Source of the DNA: Nocardia stercoris
GTDB lineage: Bacteria; Actinomycetota; Actinomycetes; Mycobacteriales; Mycobacteriaceae
NCBI RefSeq assembly: GCF_003696265.1
Contig: NZ_RFFH01000002.1
Span: 558,001 to 622,000 of the forward strand
Length of the DNA: 64,000 nt
Direction: 5' to 3'
Positions 44,161 to 53,539 of the stretch are shown piece after piece (position 1 is the first letter of the stretch; the number at the start of each line of letters is the position of its first letter). Both the position numbers and the translations under genes were made by a program. The notes beneath the pieces were generated by a model, which ran no database searches, was not told where the DNA came from, and was given only the letters and a program-made list of their open reading frames with translations.

Positions 44161-45372
44161 TCATATCCGGGTGACCCCGTCCGGCCCGCGCCCGGACCAG
44201 GTCCAGGCGTATTCGGGGTCCTCGCAAGCCGATCCGCCTTCGCCCAGGCTCAGCGGGCGGAACGTGTCGATCATTACGGCGAGTTCGTCGAAGAACTCGG
44301 TGCCGATGCTGCGTTCGTAGGCGCCCGGCTGCGGGCCGTGCGCGTAACCACCGGGGTGCACCGATACCGAGCCCTGCCCGATACCGGACCCTTTGCGGGC
44401 GGCGTAGTCGCCGCCGCAGTAGAACAGCACCTCGTCGGAGTCGACATTGGAGTGGTAGTAGGGCACCGGGATGGACAGCGGGTGGTAGTCGACCTTGCGC
44501 GGAACGAAGTCGCACACCACGAAATTCGTGCCCTCGAAGACCTGGTGTACCGGCGGTGGCTGGTGGATGCGTCCCGTGATCGGCTCGAAGTCGGCGATAT
44601 TGAAGGTGAAGGGATAGAGGCAGCCGTCCCAGCCGACCACGTCGAACGGGTGGGTGGCGAAGACGTGGCGCGTGCCGCGGATCTCGCGGCCCGGGCGGTG
44701 TTTCACCAGAACCTCGACGTCGGTGCCCGTTTCGGCGATGGTCTCGGCCGGTGCGTGCAGATCCCGCTCGCAGTACGGCGCGTTCTCCAGGAACTGGCCG
44801 AACCGGGACAGGTACCGCTTCGGCGGGTTGATGTGCAGCGTGGCCTCGATGATCAACGCGCGCAACGGTTCCGGGCCGTTCGGCCGCCAGCGGTGGATGG
44901 TGGTGCGCGGCAGCAGCACATGATCGCCGGTGCGCACGGGCAGGCTCCCGAACACGGTGTCGACGGTGCCGCTCCCGGCCTCCACGTAGACGAGTTCGTC
45001 GCCGATGGCGTTGCGGTACAGCGGGGACGGTCGCTGTGCCACTACATAGGACAGCCGGACGTCGTCGTTGCCGAGGATCAGCCGGCGACCGGTGACGACG
45101 TCGGTGTCGGCCGCCACGGATCCGGGGAACAGGTTGTGCAGCCGCAGATGCCGGTGGCGCAGTGGATGATTCGGGGTGAGCCGTTGATCGGGCAGAGTCC
45201 AGTCCGTGGCGTCGACGATCGCAGGCGGCAGTCCGCGGTGGTACAGCAGCGCGGAGTCGCCGGTGAAGCCCTCCTCGCCCATCAGCTCCTCGTAGTAGAG
45301 CCCGCCCGCGGCGTCGCGATGCTGCGTATGCCGTTTGGGCGGCACCGTGCCGAGCCGCCGATAGAACGCCAT
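44161..45372 (-). CDS. hmgA: Homogentisate 1,2-dioxygenase
   Basis: Fe(II) dioxygenase that opens the homogentisate ring to maleylacetoacetate. The 403-residue cupin carries the iron-site region YYHSNVDSDEVLFYCGGDY (H307 with acidic D313/E314) and H345 in GGYAHGPQPGAYE. The N-terminal MAFYRRLGTVPPKRHTQHR is characteristic of bacterial short homogentisate dioxygenases. First of the hmgA-fahA operon; a TetR gene on the same strand ends 103 bp upstream. Confidence 0.94.
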   Translation of the reverse strand: MAFYRRLGTVPPKRHTQHRDAAGGLYYEELMGEEGFTGDSALLYHRGLPPAIVDATDWTLPDQRLTPNHPLRHRHLRLHNLFPGSVAADTDVVTGRRLILGNDDVRLSYVVAQRPSPLYRNAIGDELVYVEAGSGTVDTVFGSLPVRTGDHVLLPRTTIHRWRPNGPEPLRALIIEATLHINPPKRYLSRFGQFLENAPYCERDLHAPAETIAETGTDVEVLVKHRPGREIRGTRHVFATHPFDVVGWDGCLYPFTFNIADFEPITGRIHQPPPVHQVFEGTNFVVCDFVPRKVDYHPLSIPVPYYHSNVDSDEVLFYCGGDYAARKGSGIGQGSVSVHPGGYAHGPQPGAYERSIGTEFFDELAVMIDTFRPLSLGEGGSACEDPEYAWTWSGRGPDGVTRI

Positions 45373-45475
45373 CTCAGCCTCCCGCCAGGCCGCCGGTCGG
45401 AAACGATCGCTGTTGCCTCAATCGTAGCCAGTCGGGCCTGCCCGCGGCGCCGCGAAATGCCGCTCGCCGGCCCCG

Positions 45476-46102
45476 TCAGGCGCCGCGCAGCGCGCGGTAG
45501 GTCGCGGCACCGACGAAGGCGCCCAGGTCTTCCGGCGTCCACACCTGCGGCTCGGCCAGCAGCGTGCGGACCGCGCCCTCGCCGGCCGACACCCATTGCT
45601 CGACCATGGCGGGCAGTTTGCGTTCGGCGTCCGCCGTGCCCCACGCCGCCAGGGTGGGCCGCAGCCGCCGGGTGCACAGGTCGACGGCCATGGTGCGGCC
45701 GCGCCCGAATCGGTCGGCGAGGGCGGGGTCGGGATTGCCGTAGATCAGGCGCCAGGAGTCCGGGCGGGCGGCGACCGTGGTCAGCAGGGTCTGGAAGCCT
45801 TCGACGAACACCTGCTCGTCGGCCTCGACGCGGCGGCGGGGCAGCACCACGAAGGCGCTGTCGATCAGGTAGTTCTCTTCCCGGGTGAGCAGGGCGTCGA
45901 GCAACTCGACTCGGTCGGCGAAGCACGAGTACACGACCGGACGGGTGACCTGCAGCGAATCCGCGACGGCGGCGACGGTGACCGCGCCGATGCCGTGTTC
46001 GACCGCGATCCGCAGCGCCGCGTCGAGGACCTGCGGCCGGCGCCGCTCGGGCCCGAGATGGCGGGCCCGCTGCCGGGGCGGTACCGCCGATTTCGAAGCC
46101 AT
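45476..46102 (-). CDS. TetR-family regulator, divergent from DUF2236 oxygenase
   Basis: A 208-residue TetR protein. The DNA-binding domain has RPQVLDAALRIAVEHGIGAVTVAAVADSLQVTRPVVYSCFADRVEL (residues about 22-67). GTACCG-like promoter elements are not obvious. It is divergent from the DUF2236 gene and upstream of hmgA. The spacer contains CTACA-N4-TGTAG, a typical TetR half-site spacing, so control of the oxygenase gene is more likely than of hmgA. Confidence 0.87.
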   Translation of the reverse strand: MASKSAVPPRQRARHLGPERRRPQVLDAALRIAVEHGIGAVTVAAVADSLQVTRPVVYSCFADRVELLDALLTREENYLIDSAFVVLPRRRVEADEQVFVEGFQTLLTTVAARPDSWRLIYGNPDPALADRFGRGRTMAVDLCTRRLRPTLAAWGTADAERKLPAMVEQWVSAGEGAVRTLLAEPQVWTPEDLGAFVGAATYRALRGA

Positions 46103-46178
46103 CGGCCCACGATATCAGGCCCGACCGGGGCGTCCTCGGCTTCCGGCGGCATGCGTGACCTGCGCCACCGCGCTATTG

Positions 46179-46204
46179 CTACATCAGTGTAGGAAAATGC
46201 TACA
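46179..46204. promoter_or_regulatory. CTACA-TCAG-TGTAG palindrome and third CTACA, putative TetR site
   Basis: A 14-bp palindrome (46179-46192) is followed by a third CTACA at 46200-46204. It lies between the divergent TetR and DUF2236 starts, where a local operator is expected. Binding is inferred. Confidence 0.5.
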
Positions 46205-46305
46205 TTGACGAAGGAAGACCGTTCGGTCGATTCCGGGCCACCCCGGAAGCCGCGGTCGGTCATCCTGGAAACAGACCCATCGGTGGTCGTGCAAAGGAGC
46301 ACAAC

Positions 46306-47271
46306 ATGACCGTTCGACCGGCCCGTCCGCAGTTCGACGCGCCCGCCCGCACCATCCGGGAGGTCGACTACGGCTTCTTCGGCCCGGGCTCACCCACCTG
46401 GAAGGTGTGGACCGCCCCGACGGCCTTGATCGGCTTTCAGCGCGCGGTGGTCCTGGAACACTTCGACCCCGACCTGACCGCGGCGGTCGCCGACGTGAAC
46501 GGCATCTACGCCGATCCCAAGGGCCGGCTCGACCACACCTTCGCCTACTTCCTCATCGCGGCGGTCGCCGACAGCCGGATGGCGACCGAGGCCTCCGAGC
46601 GGCTGATGAAGGTGCACGCGCAGGCCACCGGTATCGAACCGGTGACCGGCCGCCGCTATAGCGCCAACAACCCGGCGTCCCAGTTGTGGATCCACGTCAC
46701 CGGCTGGCACTCCGTGCTCAAGTGCTACGAGACCTACGGTCCCGGACCGCTCACCCCGGCCGAGGAGCGGCGCTACTGGGCCGAATGCGTGATCGCGGCC
46801 GAACTGCAGACCTGCAAGCCGTCCGACGTGCCCACCAGCCGCGCCGAGGTCCGGGAGTACTTCGCGGCCGTGCGGCCCGGCCTGTGCGTCACCGAGCGCG
46901 CCCGCCGCGCCATGCACTATCTGCTACACACCCCGCGCGACCGGGGTCTGCGGCTGTGGGCCGGCAGTCATCTGGTGGCACCGGCGGCCGTCGCGACACT
47001 GCCCGAATGGATGCGGGTACTCGGCGGATTCGACCAGCCCGCGACCCTGGACCGCGCCTACCGCCCGGTGACCGCCTTGGCCGCACGGCTGGCCGCCGCA
47101 CCCGACCGGCTGACCGCGCTGGCCGGATCCGCGATCGGGCCGACGACCGGGCGCCTGCTGCGCGAGCACTTCGCCGCCGGTACACCGGCGAATCCGCAGG
47201 TCGTGACCCCGGAGGCGGGTCGCGAACGGTGGGGCCGGGGTGCGGCACCTCACGTGGCGAATCACGCGTAA
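46306..47271 (+). CDS. DUF2236 (oxygenase MpaB/Lcp-like) family protein
   Basis: A 321-residue protein of the DUF2236 family, which includes the heme-containing rubber oxygenase Lcp and fungal MpaB. Landmarks are REVDYGFFGPGSPTWKVW, VLEHFDPDLTAAV, LIAAVADSRMATEASERLMKVHA with its conserved His, and WIHVTGWHSVLKCYE. The Lcp-type axial histidines may correspond to those in these two segments, but I cannot confirm heme binding. No signal peptide, so probably cytoplasmic. Divergent from a TetR regulator with a palindrome between them. Confidence 0.82.
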   Translation: MTVRPARPQFDAPARTIREVDYGFFGPGSPTWKVWTAPTALIGFQRAVVLEHFDPDLTAAVADVNGIYADPKGRLDHTFAYFLIAAVADSRMATEASERLMKVHAQATGIEPVTGRRYSANNPASQLWIHVTGWHSVLKCYETYGPGPLTPAEERRYWAECVIAAELQTCKPSDVPTSRAEVREYFAAVRPGLCVTERARRAMHYLLHTPRDRGLRLWAGSHLVAPAAVATLPEWMRVLGGFDQPATLDRAYRPVTALAARLAAAPDRLTALAGSAIGPTTGRLLREHFAAGTPANPQVVTPEAGRERWGRGAAPHVANHA

Positions 47272-47363
47272 TGGCCACCCCGGTCCTACGCTTGCGTAGG
47301 TAAGCGATCGTGCGGCACCCTGCCCGGGATCGAGAAGTTGGCGCTGTACAAGGAGTCTGGCCG

Positions 47364-49190
47364 TTGACGCACTACAAGGCGAATCTTCGGGACATCGAAT
47401 TCACCCTGTTCGAGGTTCAGGGTCTGGGCGCGCTACTCGACGCGGGCGCTTTCGGGGACCTGGACTCGGATACCGTCCGCAGCATGCTCGCCGAAGCGCT
47501 GCGGCTGGCCCAGGGGCCGGTCGCGGAGTCGTTCGCGGACGCCGACCGCAACCCGGTCACCTTCGACCCGGCGACCCATTCGGCCGTTGTGCCGGAGTCG
47601 ATGAAGCGCACGGTCGAGGCGGTCAACGAGGCCGGCTGGTCCGCGCTCGGCCTGCCCGAGGAGATGGGTGGCGTCCGCGCACCGGCCTCGCTCATGTGGG
47701 CGATCCAGGAGATGCTGATCGCGGCCAACAACGCGGCCGTCTTCTTCAACATGGGTCCGCTCATGCACTCGGTGCTGTTCTCGCAGGGCACCGAGGAGCA
47801 GCAGCGCTGGGCGGCGTACGCGTGGGAGAACCGTTGGGGCGGAACCATGGTGCTGACCGAGCCGGACGCCGGCTCCGACGTCGGCGCGGGGCGCACCAAG
47901 GCGATCAAGCAGGAGGACGGCTCCTGGCACATCGAGGGCGTGAAGCGTTTCATCTCCGGTGGTGACGTCGGCGATACCGCCGCGAACATCATCCACCTGA
48001 CCCTCGCCCGCCCGGAGGGCGCCGGCCCCGGCACCAAGGGCCTGTCGCTGTTCGCGGTGCCGAAGTTCCTGTTCGATTCGCAGACAATGGAACTGGGCGA
48101 GCGCAACGGCGTCTACGTCACCAACCTCGAGCACAAGATGGGCATCAAGTCCTCGCCCACCTGCGAGCTCACCTTCGGTGCCGACCACCCGGCCGTGGGC
48201 TACCTGGTCGGTGAGGTGCACAACGGGATCGCCCAGATGTTCAAGGTGATCGAGTACGCGCGCATGACCGTCGGCGTGATGTCGGCCGGCACGCTGTCGA
48301 CCGGATACCTGAACGCGCTGGAGTACGCCAAGACTCGCGTGCAGGGCTCGGACCTGACCCGGATGACGGACAAGGCGGCGCCGCGCGTCACGATCACCCA
48401 CCACCCGGACGTGCGCCGCAGCCTGATGCTGCAGAAGTCCTACTCGGAGGGCCTGCGCGCGCTGTACCTGCTGTGCGCGGCGTTCCAGACCCCGGAGGTG
48501 GCGCAGGCCGCCTACGGTGCCGACGCCGAACTGGCCGAGCGGGTCAACGATCTGCTGTTGCCGATCGTCAAGGGTGTGGGTTCCGAACGGGCCTACGAGA
48601 CGCTGGCCGAGTCGCTGCAGACCTTCGGCGGTTCGGGCTACCTGCAGGACTACCCGGTCGAGCAGTACATCCGCGACGTCAAGATCGACTCGCTGTACGA
48701 AGGCACCACCGCGATCCAAGCGCAGGACTTCTTCTTCCGGAAGATCGTGCGGGACAAGGGAATCGCGCTGGCGCACGTGGCCGGCCTGATCCAGAAGTGC
48801 ATCGACACCGATGTGCGCGAACTCAAGGCCGAACGGGAGCTGCTGGCCACCGCGCTGAGCGACGTCCAGGCCATGGCCGCCACGCTGACCGGGCACCTGA
48901 TGGCCGCGCAGAACGACCCGAAGGAGCTGTACAAGGTCGGGCTGGGTTCGGTCCGGTTCCTCTATGCCACCGGCGATCTCGTCATCGCGTGGCAGCTGCT
49001 CGAACAGTCCCGGATCGCGCTGGCCGCCCTGGCCGGCGACGTGTCGGAGGCCGACCGCAACTTCTACACCGGCAAGGTGGCGGTCGCGTCCTGGTTCGCG
49101 AAGAACAAGCTGCCCTTGCTGACCGGCGTCCGCGCGGTGCTGGGCAACCTGGACAACGACATCATGGAGCTGGCCGAAGCCGCCTTCTGA
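47364..49190 (+). CDS. Acyl-CoA dehydrogenase, FadE5-like
   Basis: A 608-residue long-form acyl-CoA dehydrogenase, length and sequence very close to mycobacterial FadE5. Key parts: [20 protein letters not shown] at the start, [46 protein letters not shown], and the catalytic Glu in [15 protein letters not shown]. FadE5-type enzymes oxidise long acyl-CoAs to the trans-2-enoyl-CoA. The start is TTG 47364 with AAGGAG at 47350-47355. It converges with xthA; a hairpin lies between. Confidence 0.92.
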   Translation: MTHYKANLRDIEFTLFEVQGLGALLDAGAFGDLDSDTVRSMLAEALRLAQGPVAESFADADRNPVTFDPATHSAVVPESMKRTVEAVNEAGWSALGLPEEMGGVRAPASLMWAIQEMLIAANNAAVFFNMGPLMHSVLFSQGTEEQQRWAAYAWENRWGGTMVLTEPDAGSDVGAGRTKAIKQEDGSWHIEGVKRFISGGDVGDTAANIIHLTLARPEGAGPGTKGLSLFAVPKFLFDSQTMELGERNGVYVTNLEHKMGIKSSPTCELTFGADHPAVGYLVGEVHNGIAQMFKVIEYARMTVGVMSAGTLSTGYLNALEYAKTRVQGSDLTRMTDKAAPRVTITHHPDVRRSLMLQKSYSEGLRALYLLCAAFQTPEVAQAAYGADAELAERVNDLLLPIVKGVGSERAYETLAESLQTFGGSGYLQDYPVEQYIRDVKIDSLYEGTTAIQAQDFFFRKIVRDKGIALAHVAGLIQKCIDTDVRELKAERELLATALSDVQAMAATLTGHLMAAQNDPKELYKVGLGSVRFLYATGDLVIAWQLLEQSRIALAALAGDVSEADRNFYTGKVAVASWFAKNKLPLLTGVRAVLGNLDNDIMELAEAAF

Positions 49191-49201
49191 GGCGGATGCG
49201 A

Positions 49202-49229
49202 GTGCGGCCCGGGACAATTCGGGCCGCAC
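49202..49229. terminator. Hairpin between FadE5-like gene and xthA
   Basis: Ten-base perfect arms GTGCGGCCCG and CGGGCCGCAC with an 8-base loop, placed between two convergent stops. No T tract. Confidence 0.6.
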
Positions 49230-49233
49230 CGCG

Positions 49234-50049
49234 TCAGTCGGTGAACTCGGCGACGACGGGGGCGTGGTCGGAAGCGCCCTTGCCCTTACGTTCTTCGCGA
49301 TCGACTCCGGCGTCCTTCACCCGCGCCGCCAGTGCGGGTGAGGCCAGGACGAAGTCGATCCGCATCCCCTCCCGGCGCGGGAAACGCAGCTGGGTGTAGT
49401 CCCAATACGTATAGACGCCGGGCCCGGGCGCGTACGGGCGCATCACGTCCGTGTAGCCGGCGGCGGTGACGGCGGCGAAGGCGTCCCGTTCCGGCTGCGA
49501 CACATGGGTTTTGCCGACGAAGAACTCCGGCGACCACACGTCGTCATCGGTGGGTGCGATGTTCCAGTCCCCGACCAGCGCGATCTGCGCGTCGGGATCG
49601 GTTGCCAGCCACTGGGTTCCGGCCCGGCGCAGGGCCGCGAGCCATTCCAGCTTGTAGGTGTAGTGCGGGTCGGCGAGCGCGCGCCCGTTGGGCACGTACA
49701 GGCTCCACACCCGCACCCCGCCACAGGTGGCGCCGATCGCGCGCGCCTCGACCGTGGGCACCGACAGCAGGGATTCGCCCGCGTCCTTGTCGAAGCCGGG
49801 TTGGTCCGGGAAGCTGTCCGCCACATCCTCGATCCCGATCCGCGAGGCGATCGCGACGCCGTTCCACTGGTTGTAGCCGGTGTGCACGACCTCGTAGCCG
49901 GCCGCCTCGAAGGCCTCGGCCGGGAACTGCTCGTCGCGGCACTTGGTCTCCTGGATGGCGAGCACATCCACGTCGGACCGGTCCAGCCAGGCCACGACCC
50001 GGTCGATCCGGGACCGGATCGAGTTCACGTTCCACGTCGCCAGCCGCAT
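49234..50049 (-). CDS. xthA: Exodeoxyribonuclease III (AP endonuclease)
   Basis: Repairs abasic sites and trims 3' ends. The 271-residue EEP-fold nuclease has RLATWNVNSIRSRI, catalytic E34 in AIQETKC, GDWNIAPTDDD, and D261/H262 in GASDHAPVV. Length and motifs match the family. Downstream of a GNAT gene and def on the same strand, the Rv0427c-Rv0429c order. Confidence 0.95.
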   Translation of the reverse strand: MRLATWNVNSIRSRIDRVVAWLDRSDVDVLAIQETKCRDEQFPAEAFEAAGYEVVHTGYNQWNGVAIASRIGIEDVADSFPDQPGFDKDAGESLLSVPTVEARAIGATCGGVRVWSLYVPNGRALADPHYTYKLEWLAALRRAGTQWLATDPDAQIALVGDWNIAPTDDDVWSPEFFVGKTHVSQPERDAFAAVTAAGYTDVMRPYAPGPGVYTYWDYTQLRFPRREGMRIDFVLASPALAARVKDAGVDREERKGKGASDHAPVVAEFTD

Positions 50050-50076
50050 GCCGGCCTCCTTACCCGCGCGCGCAAC

Positions 50077-51042
50077 TCATTCCGGTGCGCAGTAGCGATA
50101 GCGATGGTGATCGAGGAAGCCGAGTTCCCGGTACAGCGAGAGCGCGGCTTCGTTGCCCGCGGCGACCTGGACGTAGGCGTGCGTGGCCCCGCGATTGTGA
50201 CCCCACCGGATGAGCTCCGCGCACACCAGGGCACCCAGTCCGTGCCGGCGGTGCGGTGCGGCGACCGCGATGCAGGACAGGCCGACCCACGTCCGCTCGT
50301 CGCCCGAGCCGGTGATCGCGCCGCGGCCGATCGCCAGTGGAGACGGCAATCCCAGTGTGGCGAAACCGACTTCGCCGTCGAGCACGGCGGTCAGCACCGC
50401 CGGGTCGGGTGGCGGCGGCAGCGGCGCGGGGGCGTCCTCACCGGCGAATCGGTGCAGCTCCAGCCACTCCCGGTTCGGCTCGGCGTCGACCCGGACCATC
50501 GGCGGACCCTGCGGCAGTACGAAATTCTCGATGTCGAGGCCCAGGACCACGGTCTCGCCCCAGGTCCGCCAGCCCGGCGGCGGCGGTGCGAGTCGATCGG
50601 GCAGCCGCAGCTGCACCGGCAGACCGTGATCGGTGTACCAGCGTCCGATCCGGTGCAGGGTGTCGTGCGAGAGATCGGCCGGTGCGCCCGGGGCACCCAG
50701 TGGCACAGCGGAATTGGCGCGCCGGGTGTAGCCGGCCCCGGCGTGCAGCAGCCAGCCGTCGATCCATTCGTGCGCGGTCCCGGGCCAGCCGGCGGCCGCC
50801 GCGAGTTCCAGTGCCCGGATCTCGCCGGTTCGAATCGGCCTGGGCCCCAAGGGTTTCACGGCGACCACGGTACCGTCGGGAATCACCACGGTAGCGCCCT
50901 CGGCGGTACGGACGGTGACCGGATCGATCGCGGTCAACTCGCCGATCACATCGGTGAAGCGGAGCTCGGATCCGGCGGGCAACCGGTAACGCACCACGAC
51001 CCTCCGGCCGAGCGGAATATCGCTGAGCTCAGTCGATGTCAT
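50077..51042 (-). CDS. GNAT-family N-acetyltransferase with N-terminal SH3-like domain
   Basis: A 321-residue protein. Residues about 10-80 look like a small beta-barrel domain ([24 protein letters not shown]); residues about 215-320 are the GNAT fold with the acetyl-CoA loop [16 protein letters not shown] and the [14 protein letters not shown] motif. The substrate is unknown. It overlaps the end of def by 14 bp and precedes xthA by 27 bp. Since def is its coupled partner, protein N-terminal processing is one guess. Orthologue by order: Rv0428c. ATG 51042 is preferred to 51075. Confidence 0.88.
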   Translation of the reverse strand: MTSTELSDIPLGRRVVVRYRLPAGSELRFTDVIGELTAIDPVTVRTAEGATVVIPDGTVVAVKPLGPRPIRTGEIRALELAAAAGWPGTAHEWIDGWLLHAGAGYTRRANSAVPLGAPGAPADLSHDTLHRIGRWYTDHGLPVQLRLPDRLAPPPPGWRTWGETVVLGLDIENFVLPQGPPMVRVDAEPNREWLELHRFAGEDAPAPLPPPPDPAVLTAVLDGEVGFATLGLPSPLAIGRGAITGSGDERTWVGLSCIAVAAPHRRHGLGALVCAELIRWGHNRGATHAYVQVAAGNEAALSLYRELGFLDHHRYRYCAPE

Positions 51043-51637
51043 CGTCGTCGTGGCCGAACGGATCCGGCACCTCACCCGGCATCCAGCTCAGACCCGGCTT
51101 GCCCCAGCCGTTGTGCTTGATCGCCCGCTTGGCCGCTCGGGCATTACGCCCGATCAGCCGGTCGGTGTACACGAACCCGTCGAGGTGATCGACCTCGTGC
51201 TGCAGCATGCGCGCGAAGAAGCCGGTGGCCTCCAGGGTGACCGGCTCGCCCTTCTCGTCGGTGCCGGTGACCCGGGCCCAGTCGGCGCGGCCGGTCGGGA
51301 ACTGCTCGCCGGGCAGCGACAGGCAGCCCTCTTCGTCGTCGTCGGGATCCGGCATGGTCTCGGGGATCTCGGAGGTCTCCAGCACCGGGTTGACCACGCA
51401 GCCGCGGCGGCGCACGCGCTTGTCGCGGCTGCGCCCGGCGGTCTCGTCGGGGCAGTCGTAGACGAAGATCCGCAGCGACACGCCCACCTGGTTGGCCGCC
51501 AGACCAGCGCCGTTCGACTCGTCGAGGGTGTCGTACATATCGGCGATCAGCTCGGCGACGTCCTCGAGCTTTGTGACCGGTGCACACGGATTGTGCAGTA
51601 CCGGATCGCCGAGGATGCGGATGGGGAGAACGGCCAT
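51029..51637 (-). CDS. def: Peptide deformylase
   Basis: Removes the formyl group from nascent N-terminal Met. The 202-residue metallohydrolase has all three motifs: [10 protein letters not shown] (44-52), EGCLSLPG with C105, and QHEVDHLDG with H147, E148 and H151 (HEVDH). The C-terminal acidic tail ([11 protein letters not shown]) and the [13 protein letters not shown] segment match mycobacterial Def. ATG 51637 follows the MAV-PIRI-GDPVL consensus; the open frame to 52189 is antisense noise. Divergent from the DUF3263 gene. Confidence 0.96.
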   Translation of the reverse strand: MAVLPIRILGDPVLHNPCAPVTKLEDVAELIADMYDTLDESNGAGLAANQVGVSLRIFVYDCPDETAGRSRDKRVRRRGCVVNPVLETSEIPETMPDPDDDEEGCLSLPGEQFPTGRADWARVTGTDEKGEPVTLEATGFFARMLQHEVDHLDGFVYTDRLIGRNARAAKRAIKHNGWGKPGLSWMPGEVPDPFGHDDDDID

Positions 51638-51757
51638 GGTCGCAGAGTTTACGCGGGCCCGGAGGGTGATCCGGCACACGCACTCGCCCGGCGGGCACGT
51701 GCCCGACACGCCGGAACGCGGATCTCGGCGGCGCGGCGTTCGTGGTTCAATGAGCGA

Positions 51758-52069
51758 ATGGACAGCGCAGCGGCCCGAAATCTGTCCGAAGCCCCGATGC
51801 CGGACACGGATTCCGTCCCCGGTCTGAGCCGGCGCGAGCTCGACATCCTCGATTTCGAACGAAAGTGGTGGAAGTACGCGGGCGCCAAGGAAGAAGCGAT
51901 CCGCGAACTGTTCGACCTGTCGGCCACCCGCTACTACCAGGTGCTCAACACGGTGGTCGACAAGCCCGAGGCACTGGCAGCCGATCCGATGCTGGTGAAG
52001 CGCCTGCGCCGATTGCGGGCGAGTCGCCAGAAGTCCAGGGCGGCGCGCAAAATGGGCTTCCAGGTGTGA
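51758..52069 (+). CDS. DUF3263 protein (putative small DNA-binding protein)
   Basis: A 103-residue basic protein, conserved in actinobacteria, with the DUF3263 core [42 protein letters not shown] (about residues 24-65) and a basic C-terminal [17 protein letters not shown]. The helical core resembles sigma-region-4/helix-turn-helix folds (ATRYYQVLN as recognition helix), so DNA binding is plausible. Divergent from def and followed by LytR_C after 53 bp. Orthologue: Rv0430. Confidence 0.9.
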   Translation: MDSAAARNLSEAPMPDTDSVPGLSRRELDILDFERKWWKYAGAKEEAIRELFDLSATRYYQVLNTVVDKPEALAADPMLVKRLRRLRASRQKSRAARKMGFQV

Positions 52070-52122
52070 GGGGCAGCCGCACTGGGACGCCGTCGTTCCC
52101 GGTTTACGGTTAGGCTCGCCTG

Positions 52123-52716
52123 GTGAGCAACCCGAATCCACCCGCCGGTGGACCGCCGCTGCGAGCCCTGGCGATGACGCTGATCGCACTGGCCATCGTT
52201 TTCGCTGGTATCGGTGCGATGTCGCTGTCGAGTTCGTCGTCGGGCGACTCGTCGCAGCCGTCGACCAGCACCACCACGGCCGTCTCCTCGACGACCGGCG
52301 CCGCGCGTACCTCGGCGAACCCGCTCACCGGCGCACCGAGCCCCGACGCGGCAGCACTGCCCACCGCGAGTTCACCGGCCGCCACCACCACGACCTCCGC
52401 CGCGGCGACCACCTCGAAGGCGCCCGCCGGCGCCCTCGACAAGTCGACGCCGGTGCGGGTGCTCAACAACAGCACGGTGCAGGGACTCGCCAACGACACG
52501 GCGAACAAGCTGGACACCGACGGCTGGAGCGATGTGAGCTCCGGGAACTATTCGGCCGACGTGCTGCCGAAATCAGCTGTGTACTACGGCAATACCCCGG
52601 GCGAGCAGGCGGCCGCCCAGGCGATCGCGCAGACGCTGGGTCTCACCGCCGCGCCGCGCTTCCCCGGAATCGCGGATCAGCCGCCGGGCGTGATCGTCAT
52701 TCTCACCGGTAATTGA
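52123..52716 (+). CDS. LytR C-terminal domain membrane protein
   Basis: A 197-residue protein with a cytoplasmic N-terminus, one TM helix ([23 protein letters not shown], residues about 11-33), a Ser/Thr/Ala-rich linker (residues 34-105) and the LytR_C domain from [21 protein letters not shown] to [11 protein letters not shown] at the C-terminus, outside the membrane. It lacks the LCP phosphotransferase domain. A cell-wall role is inferred. Orthologue: Rv0431. Confidence 0.88.
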   Translation: MSNPNPPAGGPPLRALAMTLIALAIVFAGIGAMSLSSSSSGDSSQPSTSTTTAVSSTTGAARTSANPLTGAPSPDAAALPTASSPAATTTTSAAATTSKAPAGALDKSTPVRVLNNSTVQGLANDTANKLDTDGWSDVSSGNYSADVLPKSAVYYGNTPGEQAAAQAIAQTLGLTAAPRFPGIADQPPGVIVILTGN

Positions 52717-52806
52717 AGTCGCACGAAGACTTACCGAATCCCGGACACGGAGTCCGAACCGGGCTCTGGCAAGATCTCCAGCGGAACGAATCTGTCCCAC
52801 CTGGTG

Positions 52807-52831
52807 TACTCGTAAACTCGGTACTCGTAAA
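52807..52831 (+). repeat. Direct repeat TACTCGTAAA x2 upstream of sodC
   Basis: Two identical 10-bp copies at 52807-52816 and 52822-52831, offset by 15 bp. The second runs straight into the AAAGGAG ribosome site. Either an activator site or part of the leader. Confidence 0.45.
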
Positions 52832-52842
52832 GGAGTTCCCCG

Positions 52843-53523
52843 ATGGCCCCGTCCACAACTCGTCGCCCGTCCTGGCGGACTGTCACTCCGGTGTTGGCGC
52901 TCGCGGTTTTCGGTCTCGCGGCCTGCAGCAACAGCCAGGAGTCCAGCTCGGTGAAGGGCACCACTCCCGCCGTCTGGACCGGTGGGGCGGCCCCCGCGGG
53001 CACCACCTCGAGCGAGGCCGGCGCCCCGGCCGGTGAGTCGCTCACCGCGCCGCTGAAGGACGCCGCCGGCGCCGAGGTCGGCACCGCCACCTTCACCAAG
53101 TCCGGCAGCCACCTCGAGCTGACCGTCGACGCGCACGGCCTCAAGCCCGGCTTCCACGGCCTGCACATCCACACGGTGGGCAAGTGCGAGGCCAACTCGG
53201 TCGCCCCGTCCGGCGGCGCGCCCGGTGACTTCCTGTCCGCCGGTGGCCATCTGCAGACCGGTGACGCCAACGCCAAGCCCGCCAGCGGCGACCTGACCTC
53301 GCTCGAGGTCCGCTCCGACGGTAGCGCCAAGCTGGTGACCAGCACCGACTCCGTGTCGCTGGACGACATCAAGGGCAAGGCCCTGATCATCCACGCCAAC
53401 GCCGACGACTTCGGCAACATCCCCACCCGCTACACCCAGCCGGGTGGCGCGACGGGTCCGGACGCCGACTCCATGGCCACCGGCGACGCCGGCCCCCGGG
53501 TCGCCTGCGGAGTCATCGGCTAG
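52843..53523 (+). CDS. sodC: Cu,Zn-family superoxide dismutase, lipoprotein, zinc-loop His absent
   Basis: Converts superoxide to peroxide outside the membrane. The 226-residue precursor has a lipobox (GLAAC, C28), a low-complexity linker to about residue 65, and the SOD domain. Copper ligands H108, H110, H136 and H184 and disulfide cysteines C115 and C222 are present. The zinc loop 137-150 (LQTGDANAKPASGD) has none of the two extra His normally found, so zinc binding should be lost. M. tuberculosis SodC (Rv0432) is also reported as copper-only but keeps more His there. ATG 52843 with AAAGGAG. Confidence 0.92.
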   Translation: MAPSTTRRPSWRTVTPVLALAVFGLAACSNSQESSSVKGTTPAVWTGGAAPAGTTSSEAGAPAGESLTAPLKDAAGAEVGTATFTKSGSHLELTVDAHGLKPGFHGLHIHTVGKCEANSVAPSGGAPGDFLSAGGHLQTGDANAKPASGDLTSLEVRSDGSAKLVTSTDSVSLDDIKGKALIIHANADDFGNIPTRYTQPGGATGPDADSMATGDAGPRVACGVIG

Positions 53524-53539
53524 AACGCAAAGGTGGGGC

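Noticed and set aside
42852..44174. Long plus-strand frame of about 440 codons opposite fahA
   Set aside because: Antisense to a clear fumarylacetoacetase; composition is Arg/Gly/Val-rich with no motif, a product of GC-rich third-position bias.
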